Source of the DNA: CAJXJP01 sp963926055
GTDB taxonomy: Bacteria > Patescibacteriota > Gracilibacteria > BD1-5 > UBA6164
Reading direction: 5' to 3'
Assembly: GCA_963926055.1 (NCBI GenBank)
Contig: CAWUVK010000004.1
Coordinates: forward strand, 62,001 to 126,000
Length of the DNA stretch: 64,000 nucleotides
Positions 1-11,200 of the stretch are shown one piece after another. The number at the start of each line of letters is the position of its first letter. The stretch's first letter is position 1. A model generated the notes under the pieces. That model saw nothing but the letters and a program-made list of their open reading frames with translations. It had not been told where the DNA came from and did no database searches. A program made the translations under genes and the position numbers.

Positions 1-1282
1 ATACTTCATTTTCAGGAAATAATTCAAGAGATTTTTGAGTATATTTTTCAGCTACATCGTAATTATCATACAATATATTGTAAAAAATAGCAAGACTTAC
101 ATCATCTGATGTAATATTTTCAATATTTTCTTCCATAAGTTCATCAAATATTTTTAGCATTTTTTTATGATCTCATAATTGATAATAATTATAAATTAAT
201 CTTCTTTTTATATCAATAATATTTTCATATCCGAGTGATTCTGCTTTTCTCATTTGAATAGTACTACGAGTATATTCACGCAGTTTTTGGTGAACTATTC
301 ATAAAAAATAACTTACTTCTGGTTCATTATCTCATAAATTATTATATTGAATCAAGAATTTTTTTGATTCAATATAGTTTCAAATTTCATAATTACTTCT
401 AGCAATAATTTTAATAAGAGGTCTATAATCAGGAGATATTTTAAGTGTGTTTGTTGCAGTGGTAATAGCAACTGGATACAATCTATTTTGATAAAAAGCA
501 CCACTTATGAGAGCTGATTGATATGAAAGATCGCTAAATTGAAAATTTTCATAATTTTTTAATGCAATACGTATATTTTCTAGTTCTGGGAAAAACACTA
601 CTTTATGTTCTTGTATATTTCATGTACCAGTTTCTTCGCTATTATCTTGGTTTTCGTCATCTTGTATTCCATTCAGCGCATCAAAATAAGCTGAAAAATT
701 ATCTTTACAGGTTACGAAACTTTTTGTACATTCAATTGATGTTTTATAATAAAATTTTTCATCTTCACTGAGATTATAACTATTGAGTTCTTCGAGTACA
801 AAAATCGTTTTATTTCCATCTAATTCTACAGAATAAAACAAAGAACGTAAAGCTCTATGAATATCAAGTTGAGAATAAGTTTTTATCTGAGAATAATATT
901 TGTATGCTTGATCATACTTATGAAGTTTAAAATAAATATTTCAGATTTTATTTTTTATTGATTCATCATCAGGACTTTGTTTTATAGCCTGTAGATATTT
1001 TGATAGAGCTCTTGTGTATTCTTCATTTTGGAAGTGTAAATCACCTCATTGGATGAGTCATTTAAGTTCTAAACGCTTTTTAAGTATATTAATTTTAGCT
1101 TGAACACTGTCTCCATCAATTTCATCACCTATTATTTCAATATCATCGAGTTGTTGTTCTAAGTCTTGTTTTTCTTCTATTTTTTGATTATATTTAAAAC
1201 TCATAGCGATAAATATAATTACAACGAGTAATAAAATAATACCAGCAATTATTCATCAAATCTTTTTTTGATTTTTTCCCAT
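1..1282 (-). CDS. Membrane-anchored TPR-repeat protein, C-terminus cut by window edge
   Basis: The reading frame starts at the ATG complementary to 1280-1282 and runs off the left edge. The first 30 residues are a few lysines followed by one strong hydrophobic segment (IIAGIILLLVVIIFIAM), a membrane anchor or uncleaved signal. A Glu/Gln-rich coiled stretch follows, then helix pairs of TPR type, for example GDLHFQNEEYTRALSKYLQA near residue 85. TPR arrays act as protein-protein scaffolds and the repeats probably lie outside the membrane. Several in-frame TGA codons must be read as Gly. The partner is unknown. Confidence 0.8.
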
Positions 1283-1409
1283 ATCGTTAAATAATTATTA
1301 AACTACTTAGATAATAATTTTTCATAACACTTTGTAAAGTCAAAATACACAAATCTCTTTACAAAAACATCTTTGCACTTACACTAGAAAAAAAATAATT
1401 ATAAAAACA

Positions 1410-2894
1410 ATGCTTAAAAAAATTGCTTCAAACACGTTTGCACAGATTCTATCAAAAGTTGGAACGGCCATTATATCTATTTTTCTCATAAGTATTCTTA
1501 CGAATTATCTGACGGTAGATTTGTATGGTTTATATTTAAAAATATATAACTATATTTCTATTTTTGTATTTTTAGCAGATTTAGGACTTTATACAATTGC
1601 TATTCGCGAAATATCTGCAAATAAAAATGACACGCAAAAAATTGTTTGAAATGTTTTAACAATTCGAGTTGTTTTAGCATTTATTATATTTGCTATTGCC
1701 ATTTGATTGGCATTTTTTCTCCCAGGGTATGATTCTTCATTAGCTCTTTGGTGAATCACAATTATTTGTTTCTTTACACTTTTTCAGCTTATCAATTCTT
1801 CAATTATGACTTTGATGCAAGCAAATATGAAAATAGAATTTTCTTTATTTTCTGCTATTTTTGCTAAGTTGGTAAATCTATGAGCTATTGCATTTATTGT
1901 ATTCGTAGTATTTGTAAAACAATCAACTAATTTTGATTATTTTGCTCCATTTTTATGGATTATAGGGACTTCGGTGTTAGCCAGTTTTGTAAATACTGTT
2001 TTAAATTATTTTTATGCGAGAAGAATTGAAAAATTTGGTTTTGCTTTTGATTGGGAATATATTAAGTACATTTTGAAAATTTCTCTTCCATACGGTATTG
2101 CATTATTTTTATCAGTTGTCTACTTTAAAGTGGACATTATTCTGCTTTCATTATTAGAAAAAGATGCAGATACTTCTATTGCATTGTACTCAGTTCCTAT
2201 GAGAATAGTAGAAGTAATAATGGTCTTAGGTTGATTTTATCTTAATTCAGTTTTACCATCCCTGTCGCAAAGTTTTAAAAATAAATCTATTGATACATTT
2301 CAAAAACTCATTCAAATTTCATTTAAGTTTTTGTTTGCAGGTTGATTATTAATCTTTGTTTTATGAGTATTATTTCGTGAAAATATGATAGAAATAATTG
2401 CCAATAGAGATTATCTTGATACTGGTAGCATGTTTAATTCATCCGATGCATTTCTTGTAGTATTTGCCGTGGTTTTATTTCACTTTATATCTCTGGTATT
2501 TATATATACACTAATTGCCACTAATCATCAATCAAAATTATTAAAAATCAATATAGCAGTGACTATTTTTAATATTATTTGAAATATTATTTTGATCCCT
2601 ATTTACTCTTTTATTTGAGCCTGAATTATAACTTTACTCAGCCAAATATTATTAATGAGTTTAGGATATTTCTATTGTAGACATATTGTCGAGTTTCATT
2701 TTCCTTGGACTGATATGATAAAAAATATTTTATTTTGATTATTTGTATTTTTTATCTGATGGATTTTATTGAATAATTTTTCACTTTGAGTCGTGCTGGA
2801 TATGTTATTATATTGAGGATTATTATTTTGAATATATTGTGTATTTTTCTATTTTAATTATAAAAGTATTTTACAAAAAAACTCAGAATCTTAA
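1410..2894 (+). CDS. Polysaccharide flippase of the MOP/Wzx family
   Basis: This 494-residue, almost wholly hydrophobic protein has about 12-14 predicted membrane helices. It begins MLKKIASNTFAQILSKVGTA, the typical amino end of Wzx-type lipid-linked oligosaccharide flippases, with the central family signature LPYGIALFLSVVYFKVD around residues 228-245. Such proteins move undecaprenyl-linked sugar units across the membrane for surface glycan or glycoprotein assembly. About 20 TGA codons are read as Gly. The stop lies inside the terminator shared with the convergent gene at 2891. A general MATE-like exporter is the main alternative. Confidence 0.85.
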
Positions 2895-2909
2895 TTCTGA
2901 GTTTTTTGA
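2880..2909. terminator. Bidirectional terminator overlapping two stop codons
   Basis: A 9-bp perfect stem (ACTCAGAAT / ATTCTGAGT, 2881-2902) has a 4-nt loop, A residues before it and T residues after it. The stop codons of the flippase (2892-2894) and of the opposite gene (2891-2893) both lie in the loop, so the two genes overlap by a few bases and share this hairpin. Confidence 0.85.
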
Positions 2910-3811
2910 TTGTTTCATTGTTCTATAATATTTTTTAAAACGTGTAACCTTGTTACATGTAAAGGAAAGTATTTGATTTTTTCATCTTTCATTTTTCCAA
3001 TAATTCCACTAAATAGAAATCATATATTTTCATTGCTTTGTAAATATTTTAATTGTTCTCAAGGATCTAAATTGGAAAATTGAGAATAATAACTAAATAC
3101 TTCAATTATATATTTTATTTGTTGTTGTGAAATTCACTGCGTTGTATCTCAGATTTTTATAAAAAGTTCAACAATTTCATCATCAATTTTTGGGTCGTTT
3201 AAATCTATATTATATTGAGAAATAGTATTTCATTTTTCACTATATTCTTGTTTTTTTAATCTTTGACTTTCATTTTGAGTCCCATAATTTTTAATGGATT
3301 TTGTAATTGCGGCCTTTTGAGCTGGTGAAATTTTAGCATCTGCTGATTCTAAACGAGTTATCCTTCATGATAAAACTCATACTTCAAATTCTTGATTTTT
3401 ACTATTTGTATAAATATACATTCCATCAGAAATATTTTCGTTGAGTGGTTTATATAATTCTCTATTATTTTGATGTTTTTTGTTCATATGCTCTTTGAGT
3501 CTTTGAGAAAGCAATTGTTGAGTTTGAGGTTTTTGCAAAGATAAATCACGAATAAAAATATTATCTCTATTTTTAGAATTCCATAGAGCTTTTATACTTC
3601 CAGCTTCAAATCCATTAAAAATATGTACTTTTTCTTCTTTATTTTTTTGTCATAATACATAATCAATTTGCCCAGAAACTTTGTTTACTAATGTATAAAT
3701 ACGTTCATTTTTACATTGATATAAATCATATTTAACGTTATTTATGATATTATTTTTTATGATTTCAGGAGAATAATTTCTATTATTTTCCTTTTGGAAA
3801 GGAGTATTCAT
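2891..3811 (-). CDS. Protein of unknown function, 306 residues
   Basis: The start is the ATG complementary to 3809-3811. The protein is hydrophilic and rich in Asn, Gln, Lys and Ile, with no signal peptide or membrane helix. It has a possible small beta domain at residues 25-75 (YDLYQCKNERIYTLVNK) and a predicted helical C-terminal half. I do not recognise a family. It lies 21 bp downstream of, and is probably co-transcribed with, the unknown gene at 3833. It converges on the flippase and ends in their common terminator. Gly codons include TGA. Confidence 0.75.
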
Positions 3812-3832
3812 AATATTTTTATTAAAAATAAT

Positions 3833-4897
3833 TTATGCAGCTGTATTATAATAATTTGTCCATTGAGGATTATTTTTTGAAGGATTTTGTTTTTTATATT
3901 CAACAGAAAGAATCAATATTTCAGATGCAGTATTTACTAAATGAAGTAAATGTCTTTGTTGATTTTTCGTTTCGAGAGAATATTCAAAATCTTGATTCAG
4001 ATAATTTTTAATATATTCTTTTAATACAGTAAATCTTTTTGTATCATCTAATCAATGAGTTTTTTCAAATATACTTTTTGGTAATCGAGACATTAATATT
4101 TTATATATACTGCTGGCTGAAGAAATTTGTTGAAATTTTTCTTGTTTTTCACTGTCTGATAAATTTTTTGAAAAATCATTCTGCCAAGAAGAAATTTTTG
4201 CTATACCACTACTAAAAGGGTAGAGTGTTTGATAATCTTCAAAAATATTTTCTGCATGAATTTTTTTATTCTGTAGAATTTCTTTATTTTTTTGAGTTTC
4301 TATTTTTTCTTGTTGTTTTTGTTTTCTTTTTTCGATAGCTTCTAAATTTTTCTTTTTTTTATTTTCTTGTATTCTTTGGGAAGCAGATTTTTTTGGTTGA
4401 ATATTTTGAGTATTTTGATTTATTTCCTCAGAAGAACTATTTTTATTTTTTCAAATTTCTAAAAATATATTTTTAATATGATTTTTATTTTTAGGAGTAT
4501 TTTTTATTTTTTTGAAAAATGCTCTTTTGTGTGTTTGATATAAAGCTGTGATTTGTTCTGCTTGATTTCAATAAATAAATTTTCAACCAGTTGCAGGAAA
4601 AATTTTATAAATTTCCTGAGAATTTTCATATCATAATACAATTATTTTTTCTCATAAAAACTCTATACTATACGGTTGTAGATTTCATTGTATTTCAATA
4701 GATTCTCATAATTCAGGATTTTGTTTTTCCTTAGGTTGTTTTAAAATAGCCTGAGGTATAGTTATTTTTTGTTGAGGATGTTCTAAAATATCTTGGACAT
4801 TTTTTTTATTTGAATGCAAAATATTTTGTATATTTGAGGATAATTTATTTTTTAATAGATGAAAATTTCAGCTAAATTTTTCTCGAAAATTTTTCAT
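3833..4897 (-). CDS. Charged, partly coiled-coil protein of unknown function
   Basis: A 354-residue frame starts at the ATG complementary to 4895-4897. Residues 70-125 form a small mixed alpha/beta segment (SIEFLGEKIIVLGYENSQEI). A very basic Lys/Gln/Glu stretch (RIQENKKKKNLEAIEKRKQK, about 185-215) is predicted coiled coil, and the end is helical. There is no signal peptide. It precedes the unknown gene at 2891 by 21 bp, suggesting a two-gene unit. The region upstream (4898-5082) holds the divergent start of the pilin gene. Confidence 0.75.
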
Positions 4898-5082
4898 AAA
4901 ATAAAGAAGGAAAAGAAATATTAAACATATTATAAAATAATAATTTATATATGTCAAATACTAGATATTTTTTATATTTTATCTTATAATTATAAATAAA
5001 ATATTGTCAATATAATTTAACTTGTTTTTGCTCATTAGATGAGTAATTTTATATATGAAATATACAAATATAACACAAAATA

Positions 5083-6375
5083 ATGAAACATATAAATAAA
5101 TGATTTACATTAGTTGAATTGATAGTAGTAGTAACTATTTTAGCTATTTTATCTACTATTTGATTTGTAGCATATAGTGGATATTTATCATGAGTGAGAG
5201 ATACAAATAGAATTACTCAGTTAAAATCGATCTATGATGGGTTAAAGATTGTTCAGTCGAGATCTCAATTACCATTACCTGATGATTATATAGAAATAAA
5301 ATCAGGATCAAATATAATATCTTATCAATGATATGCTGGAAATAATGTAATAGAAGCAATAGAATATTCGTCTGAATGATTAGACCCAAAAGATCAAACA
5401 TATTTTACGTACAGCCTTACTGCTGATAAAAAATATTATAGTTTAATGGCTCTGCTTGAAAATGATTTAGATGATACTCTTTCGCCAGTATGATATGCAC
5501 CTAAAACTTCAGCTATAAATTATACACGTAGAACTCCTTTTATAGAAGGGAAAAAAGTTTGAATGCTTTTAGATAATACAAATAGACCTATTCAAGAAAA
5601 TAGTATTGTAAAAGATGTAGGAATATTTGATTTACAAGATATTTGAACTGTCGATTTTCAATTATATTTAGATAATTATGAAATGTATTCATGAGATTGA
5701 GATCTATTATCTCATATGATTCATAACTATGATTGTAAAAGAATAAAAGATTTAAAATGAAGTTCGCAATCTGGAATATATTCAATTGATCCAGATGCAG
5801 ATGGAGTTACACAAAAAGTTTTTTGTGATATGACGACAGATGGTTGAGGATGGACATTTGCTACTATGCTTGCTGATACTACAACACAAAATTTATTTTC
5901 AGAATTGAATGTGAATAATACTGAATTTATTACCAGTATTAAAAAAGATATTTATACAAAATGAAAATTATCAAATGTTTGGGTAGATGATAGAAATAGA
6001 GATATTTTATTACAATGTTTCTCATCTGAACCAGAACATAAATGATATGAAACTCCTGTGATTATCTATGATTTTTTATGAACAGAAAAAAATAATTTAA
6101 CAAAAATCAGTAAACAAAATACTCAATTTTCATCAAAAAATTTAATAGTAAAGTGGAAAAATAGAACCTTTATAGCAGATGTTTTATATGAAGATGCATC
6201 AGATAATGAAACTATGATTATCACTACAAAAGACGATAAAGATGACATTTTTTATATTCAAAATGATAGATTAGCTACTTATCAGTATGCTGAAGAAACT
6301 GGACCAGCATATTCAGACCCGTTAAAATATAAATCTTTTTCTGATGAAGTTTATTGTGTTTCAGCAATTAGATAA
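5083..6375 (+). CDS. Type IV prepilin-like protein with a C-terminal fibrinogen-like domain
   Basis: The protein (430 residues) opens with a class III prepilin signal, KGFTLVELIVVVTILAILS, with cleavage expected after the Gly encoded by TGA and Glu at +5. PilD-type peptidase would process it, and the hydrophobic helix would pack in a pilus or pseudopilus. Residues about 215-260 match the start of a fibrinogen C-terminal/COLFI-type module (YDCKRIKDL, SGIYSIDPDADG, VFCDMTTDGGGWT). The rest continues in that style to the last Cys near the end. A glycan- or protein-binding pilus tip is the natural inference. The gene is monocistronic, with a terminator overlapping the nth stop. Confidence 0.85.
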
Positions 6376-6378
6376 AAA

Positions 6379-6404
6379 AACTGTCTTACGACAGTTTTTT
6401 TTGT
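6379..6404. terminator. Bidirectional terminator between pilin and nth
   Basis: The stem is ACTGTC / GACAGT with loop TTAC (6380-6395), flanked by A and T runs. It follows the pilin stop, and the nth stop (6386-6388) lies in its loop. Confidence 0.8.
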
Positions 6405-7060
6405 TTTTCTTCTCATTGTTTTTGTACTAAAAATACTTTTTTATAATATTTACATTTTTCTTGGAAAGGGCAGGTTTCACATTTAGGTTTTCTAGCAATA
6501 CAATGATATCTTCCAAATAAAACCAAAGTATTATGAAGCATTCAGTGATTTTGTTTTGTAAATCATTTAGAAATTTTTTTATCCGTTTCATTTGGAGTTT
6601 TTGTATTAACTAAACCAAGTCTGTTTAAAACTCTATGTACGTGCGTATCAACTCCGATATATGGAGCATCTTCGATAACAGCGAGAAAAACTTTGGCCGT
6701 TTTTATACCAACTCCTGGGAGAGTTGTGAGTTGTTCGATAGTTTTAGGTATTTTGGAATTGTATTGTTCGACTAATATTTGCGAAGTTTTTTTAATATTT
6801 GCAGCTTTATTATTAAAAAATGAAATCGAATTAATAAATTCTTTTATATAATCTAAATTCATATTTACTCAGTCTTGAGGAGTAACTAAAAAATTAAAAA
6901 AATTTCTATTTACTATATTTACTTGTTTGTCAGTTGCTTGAGCAGACATAAGAATCGCAATTAAAAGCTGAAATTCATTGTGAAAAATTAATTCAGTTTT
7001 AGCATCAGGAAACATTTCATTGAGTTTAGCGGCGAATTCGGGGATATCTTTTTTAAACAT
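6386..7060 (-). CDS. nth: Endonuclease III (DNA glycosylase/AP lyase)
   Basis: This bifunctional glycosylase removes oxidised pyrimidines and cuts at the abasic site in base excision repair. The 224-residue frame has the helix-hairpin-helix LPGVGIKTAKVFLAV with catalytic Lys120, the catalytic Asp138 in GVDTHVHRVLNRLG, and a C-terminal 4Fe-4S loop with spacing C-x6-C-x2-C-x5-C (CIARKPKCETCPFQEKC). The residue numbers coincide with those of the E. coli enzyme. The start ATG is complementary to 7058-7060. It is transcribed alone, convergent with the pilin gene. Confidence 0.95.
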
Positions 7061-7198
7061 TTACAGTTTTAGTTTCATCCGGATATACTATTTAAAATAA
7101 ATAATATACGGTAAAATAAATTTATAATATTTTAAGAACTTGAGAAAAATATTATTTTTTTTATACTACTGAAAAATTATTATAAAAAAAGTAAAAAT

Positions 7199-7921
7199 AT
7201 GAATAATTATACTTGATTTTATTTGGATGAAGCAAAAGGGAATAATGCATTTTCATTTGAACAAAGAAAAAATAAAAAACTTTGGGTGCCAAAATTAATC
7301 GAAGCAACTATTTGAGATATTGAATTATGAGATGAAGTGGTATTTGAAGATTTTTGATTTGACGATCAACTTTCTACCAATACAGGTTTAAAAAATTTTT
7401 ATAAAATATCGTGGGAATGAAAAGATATTTATTTATTTGATAATCATAATCACGCATATTATTTTTGGTATTTGGCCAGAAACCAAAATATTATTTGAGA
7501 TGATAATATTTTAGTTCATGTTGATGAACATGCCGATACAAGAGATCCTGGAGAATATTTAATGAAACCAGATTCTCAAGATTTAGAAAAGGTATTTCAC
7601 TATACAAATTATGTGTATAATGTCGGAAATTATATTATTCCTGCGCAAAAAGAAGGATTGATTTCAAAAACTATTCAAGTAAGAAATACATATAATTTGG
7701 AAGAATATTTAGATTTAAGGTCTACTTTAGGTGAAAATGTAATCTTGAACTTAGATTTAGATTTCTTTCAACCGGATCTAGATTTCATTGATTATGATTT
7801 GAAGAAAAAAGTAGTATTAGATGCTGCGAAAAAAGCAAAAATAATCACAGTAGCAACAAGTCCATTTTTTATAAATCAAGACTTAGCTATAAAAGTTTTT
7901 AAAGATATTTTTGAAAATTAA
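7199..7921 (+). CDS. UPF0489-family protein
   Basis: A 240-residue cytosolic protein carries the UPF0489 (C5orf22-like) pattern: IYLFDNHNHAYYFWYLA near residue 85, then LVHVDEHADTRDP, and later LNLDLDFFQP. This His/Asp-rich set resembles the metal sites of arginase/deacetylase-fold hydrolases, so a metal-dependent hydrolase is plausible, but the family has no established reaction. Six or more Gly codons are TGA. It stands alone between nth and trxA. Confidence 0.75.
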
Positions 7922-8028
7922 AAAATATTTATTTAAATTTTTTTGTGAAAAATGAAAAAAGAAAATTATTTTGAAAAAGATAAATTCTTATTATAATCTC
8001 ATATATATTAATTTATAATTATTACAAA

Positions 8029-8343
8029 ATGACTGTAGTTATTAACAAAGAAAACTTCGAAGAAGTTTCAAAAGAAGGTGTAGTTTTAATCGATTTCTGG
8101 GCTGAATGGTGTGGACCTTGTCAAACAATGTTACCAATCCTAGATCAATTCTCTGAACAAATGGGTGATAAAATGACTGTTGGTAAAATCAACGTAGATG
8201 AAAATCCTGAATTAGCAGGACAATTCAGAGTTATGTCTATTCCTACAATTGTAGTTCTAAAAGATGGAGAAATGGTAGAAGCTCCTTTAGTTGGAGTACA
8301 AACAAAAGATAAATTAGAAGAAGTTTGTTCTAAATATTTATAG
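8029..8343 (+). CDS. trxA: Thioredoxin
   Basis: The 104-residue protein has the redox motif WAEWCGPCQ with catalytic Cys pair WCGPC near residues 28-32, the conserved cis-Pro loop (MSIPTIVV) and the GV near the end. It reduces protein disulfides in the cytosol. The gene has no TGA codon, although it has several glycines, and it uses more C-ending codons than its neighbours, as expected of an abundant protein. It is followed at once by a terminator. Confidence 0.97.
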   Translation: MTVVINKENFEEVSKEGVVLIDFWAEWCGPCQTMLPILDQFSEQMGDKMTVGKINVDENPELAGQFRVMSIPTIVVLKDGEMVEAPLVGVQTKDKLEEVCSKYL

Positions 8344-8347
8344 TATA

Positions 8348-8375
8348 AAAAAGGTAATTTTTATTACCTTTTTTA
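8348..8375 (+). terminator. Terminator after trxA
   Basis: The hairpin AAGGTAAT / ATTACCTT (8351-8370) has a TTTT loop and a following T run. Confidence 0.85.
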
Positions 8376-8397
8376 TCTGTTAATTTTTTTATAAAAT

Positions 8398-9057
8398 ATG
8401 AGAAAGAATTTCATTTTATATTTAATATCTGTTGTAATTTTTACTTTGTTCACATCTATCTGGCTTTATAGTTTTTTTGATTTTTTCCCAAAAGACTATT
8501 TTGTAGTAAATTATATATTTTCTATTTTAAATCTCTTTATATGAACAGGTATTTGAATTGCTTTGGTTATATGGTATCTTAATAATATAGAAGAACAAAA
8601 AAGAAAAATTTTTGAAATATTATTAGGAAAATTACACGAAATAAAAGAACTAAGTTATAAAATAAAAACTAATGAAAAATACTCATCACATTATTTAAAA
8701 TTACAATCATATACTTTTTGATTTGATGAAAAAAAGCAAAAAATAGATATAAAAATACTGGAAAATAATGATATATTTAGTATTTTAAAATGTTATGAAT
8801 TTCAAAAAATATCAGATTTAATTTGAAGCTTTTATATGCAATTAAATCTATTTTGATCTAAATTAGATGATAATATGAAAAATATTTTGAAACTTGAGCA
8901 TGAAAATATCTGAAATTTAGATTTTTATAAATTAGTTTATATTTATTCTCATTGAAAATCATGAGAGAATATTCATATTCAAGATAATAAATTATACTAT
9001 TGAGACTCAGAGTCATTAAAAAAAATAATTTCAATATTTAAAAAGAACGATTTTTAA
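8398..9057 (+). CDS. Small membrane protein of unknown function with cytosolic domain
   Basis: This 219-residue protein has two membrane helices in the first 60 residues (LYLISVVIFTLFTSIWLYSFF and a second ending in VIWYL). A charged coiled segment (NNIEEQKRKIFEILLGKL) and a soluble C-terminal part follow. No family is recognised. Gly codons include TGA. It follows trxA but sits behind that gene's terminator, so it is probably expressed separately. Its own stop lies in the next hairpin. Confidence 0.75.
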
Positions 9058-9074
9058 AAATCGTTCTTTTTTTC
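9042..9074. terminator. Terminator between the 8398 gene and hrcA
   Basis: The stem AAGAACGATTTTT / AAAAATCGTTCTT is perfect and is followed by T7. The stop of the upstream gene forms the tip, and the hrcA stop (9075-9077) is directly adjacent, so the hairpin can serve both directions. Confidence 0.85.
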
Positions 9075-9773
9075 TTAAATAATCCCTCTCACAGCTGAAA
9101 TATTAAAACTATAGTTCATCTTTAAACTTCAAATAATTCAAACGTATCAAATATTTCCATCGATACTTACTGGTTTGAGAATTATTGTATAATCCTTGAG
9201 AAAAGGTAAAATATTTTCATCTCAGATAAAAATACATATATCATTATTTTTTGGAAGTTCATCGATAAATTTCTGAAAATGAAATCTATCTTCGAGCATT
9301 TTTATAATCGAAAAAATAGAGTTTCACATTCTTTTATGATTTTCTTCTAAAAATTTTCAGACTCAAGAATATTCTAAAATATGTTTATCTGGAAGTGAAA
9401 AAAATGCAATTTCTCAAGTATTTTTTGCTAATTCAAAACTAATTCTATGTACAAAATCTCAGATTTTTTTTACTTCTTCAAAATATTTTTGAGTATTTTT
9501 TTGTTGCAGAAAATAATCAGGACTGCTTTGCATAAGGTAATTTACGAATGCTCTGAGTCCTTTTGCTGTTGGGAGTCTTCCTGCAGAATTATATGGTTGA
9601 TAGAGTAAATCGAGATTTTCTAATTTTGCCATATCGTTACGAACTGTTGCCGGAGAAACTCACAAATCATATTTTTGTAACAATCATTTACTCCCAATAA
9701 CTTCACCACTTTGGATAAATTCATCGACAATAATTTTGAGAATTTCTATGTTTCTTTGAGTTAGTTGAGACAT
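9075..9773 (-). CDS. hrcA: Heat-inducible transcription repressor HrcA
   Basis: The 232-residue protein begins with the winged-helix domain of HrcA (LTQRNIEILKIIVDEF, then GVSPATVRNDMAKLE and SAGRLPTAKGLRAFV), followed by the GAF-like ligand domain (VGIIGSLKMNY, ISAVRGII at the end). HrcA represses groE/dnaK-type operons through the CIRCE operator. It is short for the family (usually about 340 residues) because part of the middle domain is missing. It lies 10 bp downstream of the glycosyltransferase at 9784, an unusual partner. No chaperone gene or CIRCE repeat was found in the window. Confidence 0.9.
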
Positions 9774-9783
9774 TATTCTATAA

Positions 9784-10848
9784 TTAATGAATTATTTTTT
9801 GGAGAGAATCAACTGTATTTGTAATATTATATTTTCATAAAATTTCAGTATAATTCGGTGTATTTTTTTGAGTAATATTTTGAATTTTCTCTAAAATAGA
9901 ATTTGTAGATATTGCAGAAAAATATTCAATTTTATCACCACAAATATGTGAAATATTATTCAGATTACTTGCGTAAATTTGTATGTTTAAAGCAAGAGGA
10001 TTTGATAAACGAAAAGGAAAAGATTCATATAAACTTGGAAAAATCACTCATTGAGATTTTGAATATAAAATATGTTCTTCTCCAGGATTCAGATGATCTA
10101 TGAAGTGGATATGCTCTTTTAAATTTCCCTGTACAATAGCGTGACGCAAATCTATATTTTTTCCAATCTTATCTCATAAAAATACCAAGTCTATTTTAAT
10201 ATTTTTTTTGTGTAATCTTTCAAATACCTGTACTAATCTATCAATATTTTTTTCGATTCCGTCGCCACCTGAATAAATAAAATATTTATCTGCGAGACTA
10301 AATTTTGAGTGAATATCTATTTGTACTTCATTTTGAATCACTTTTTTATTTGGAATAAAAAAACCAGGTAATAGAAAGATTTTATTTTCGTTAAAATCAA
10401 ATCTTTCTATTAATTCATCTTTTGTATTTTCATCAAAACATAAAACTTTTTTCGAATTTTTTAAATTTTTTTCTAATAAAAATAAATATATATATTTTTC
10501 AAAATGATTGGAAAAATTTTGATAAAAAATATCTTTTAATCATGAAATAATAGTATAATAATCTCATTTATAACCAAGAGGTTTAAAGTGATTAAAGAAA
10601 ATCATAAATCAATTATTATCACGAGAAAATATTTTTGATAACTGAAATTGTTCTCTCAGACTACCATTTTTAATATTTATAAAATGCACACGAATATTTT
10701 TAACATCCAAAGAAAAAATATCAGTAGGAGTTGTATAGATATTATAATTATTTTGAGGATTTTTTTCTACAAGATTTTTGACAAGTTCAACAGCAAAATG
10801 TGAATACATATCATCTTCTAAAAATCTCAAATCTATCCCAATATTCAT
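9784..10848 (-). CDS. Glycosyltransferase, GT-B fold (family 4-like)
   Basis: The 354-residue protein starts MNIGIDLRFLEDDMYSHFAV, the N-terminal Rossmann strand of group 1 glycosyltransferases. The C-terminal half has YFIYSGGDGIEKNIDRLVQVF (the GG-x-x-x-KN phosphate-binding turn) and IFPSLYESFPFRLSNPLAL, matching the nucleotide-sugar EX7E region in degenerate form. It probably transfers a hexose to a lipid or protein acceptor at the membrane. It precedes hrcA by 10 bp and is likely co-transcribed with it. Confidence 0.85.
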
Positions 10849-10928
10849 AGAGGCTTGCTAAAAAATAAAATTGTAGTTTTTTTCTTTTTTTAGTATACTG
10901 TAAAATATGATTTTTAAAAATTTATTTT

Positions 10929-11192
10929 ATGGATTTTGTTGAATATATTCGCTCAAACTTGCAGAACAATGTTTTAACGGTAAAAGTAATCCCAAATGCA
11001 CAAATGACAAAATTTCAAGAAATTTTACCAGATGGAACCATAAAAATACGTATTGCTTGTGTGCCAGAAAAATGAAAAGCTAATAAGCATTTACTTGCTT
11101 TTCTTAAGAAATCTTTAAGATTAAAAAAAGATAGTATTTGTATACTTTCTTGAGATACTTCGCAATATAAAAAGATAAAAATAATTTTTTAG
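10929..11192 (+). CDS. DUF167/UPF0235 (YggU-type) protein
   Basis: The 87-residue protein matches the family from end to end: LTVKVIPNAQMTKFQE, IKIRIACVPEKGKANKHLLAFLKK, then ILSGDTSQYKKIKIIF. The Gly in PEKGKAN is encoded by TGA at a position where the family is almost invariably Gly. Its function is unknown, although homologues fold as a compact alpha/beta domain. It is followed 8 bp later by a small membrane protein gene. Confidence 0.9.
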
Positions 11193-11200
11193 TTGATAAA

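Noticed and set aside
9774..10928. CIRCE operator near hrcA
   Set aside because: No TTAGCACTC-N9-GAGTGCTAA or close variant was found around hrcA or its upstream gene.
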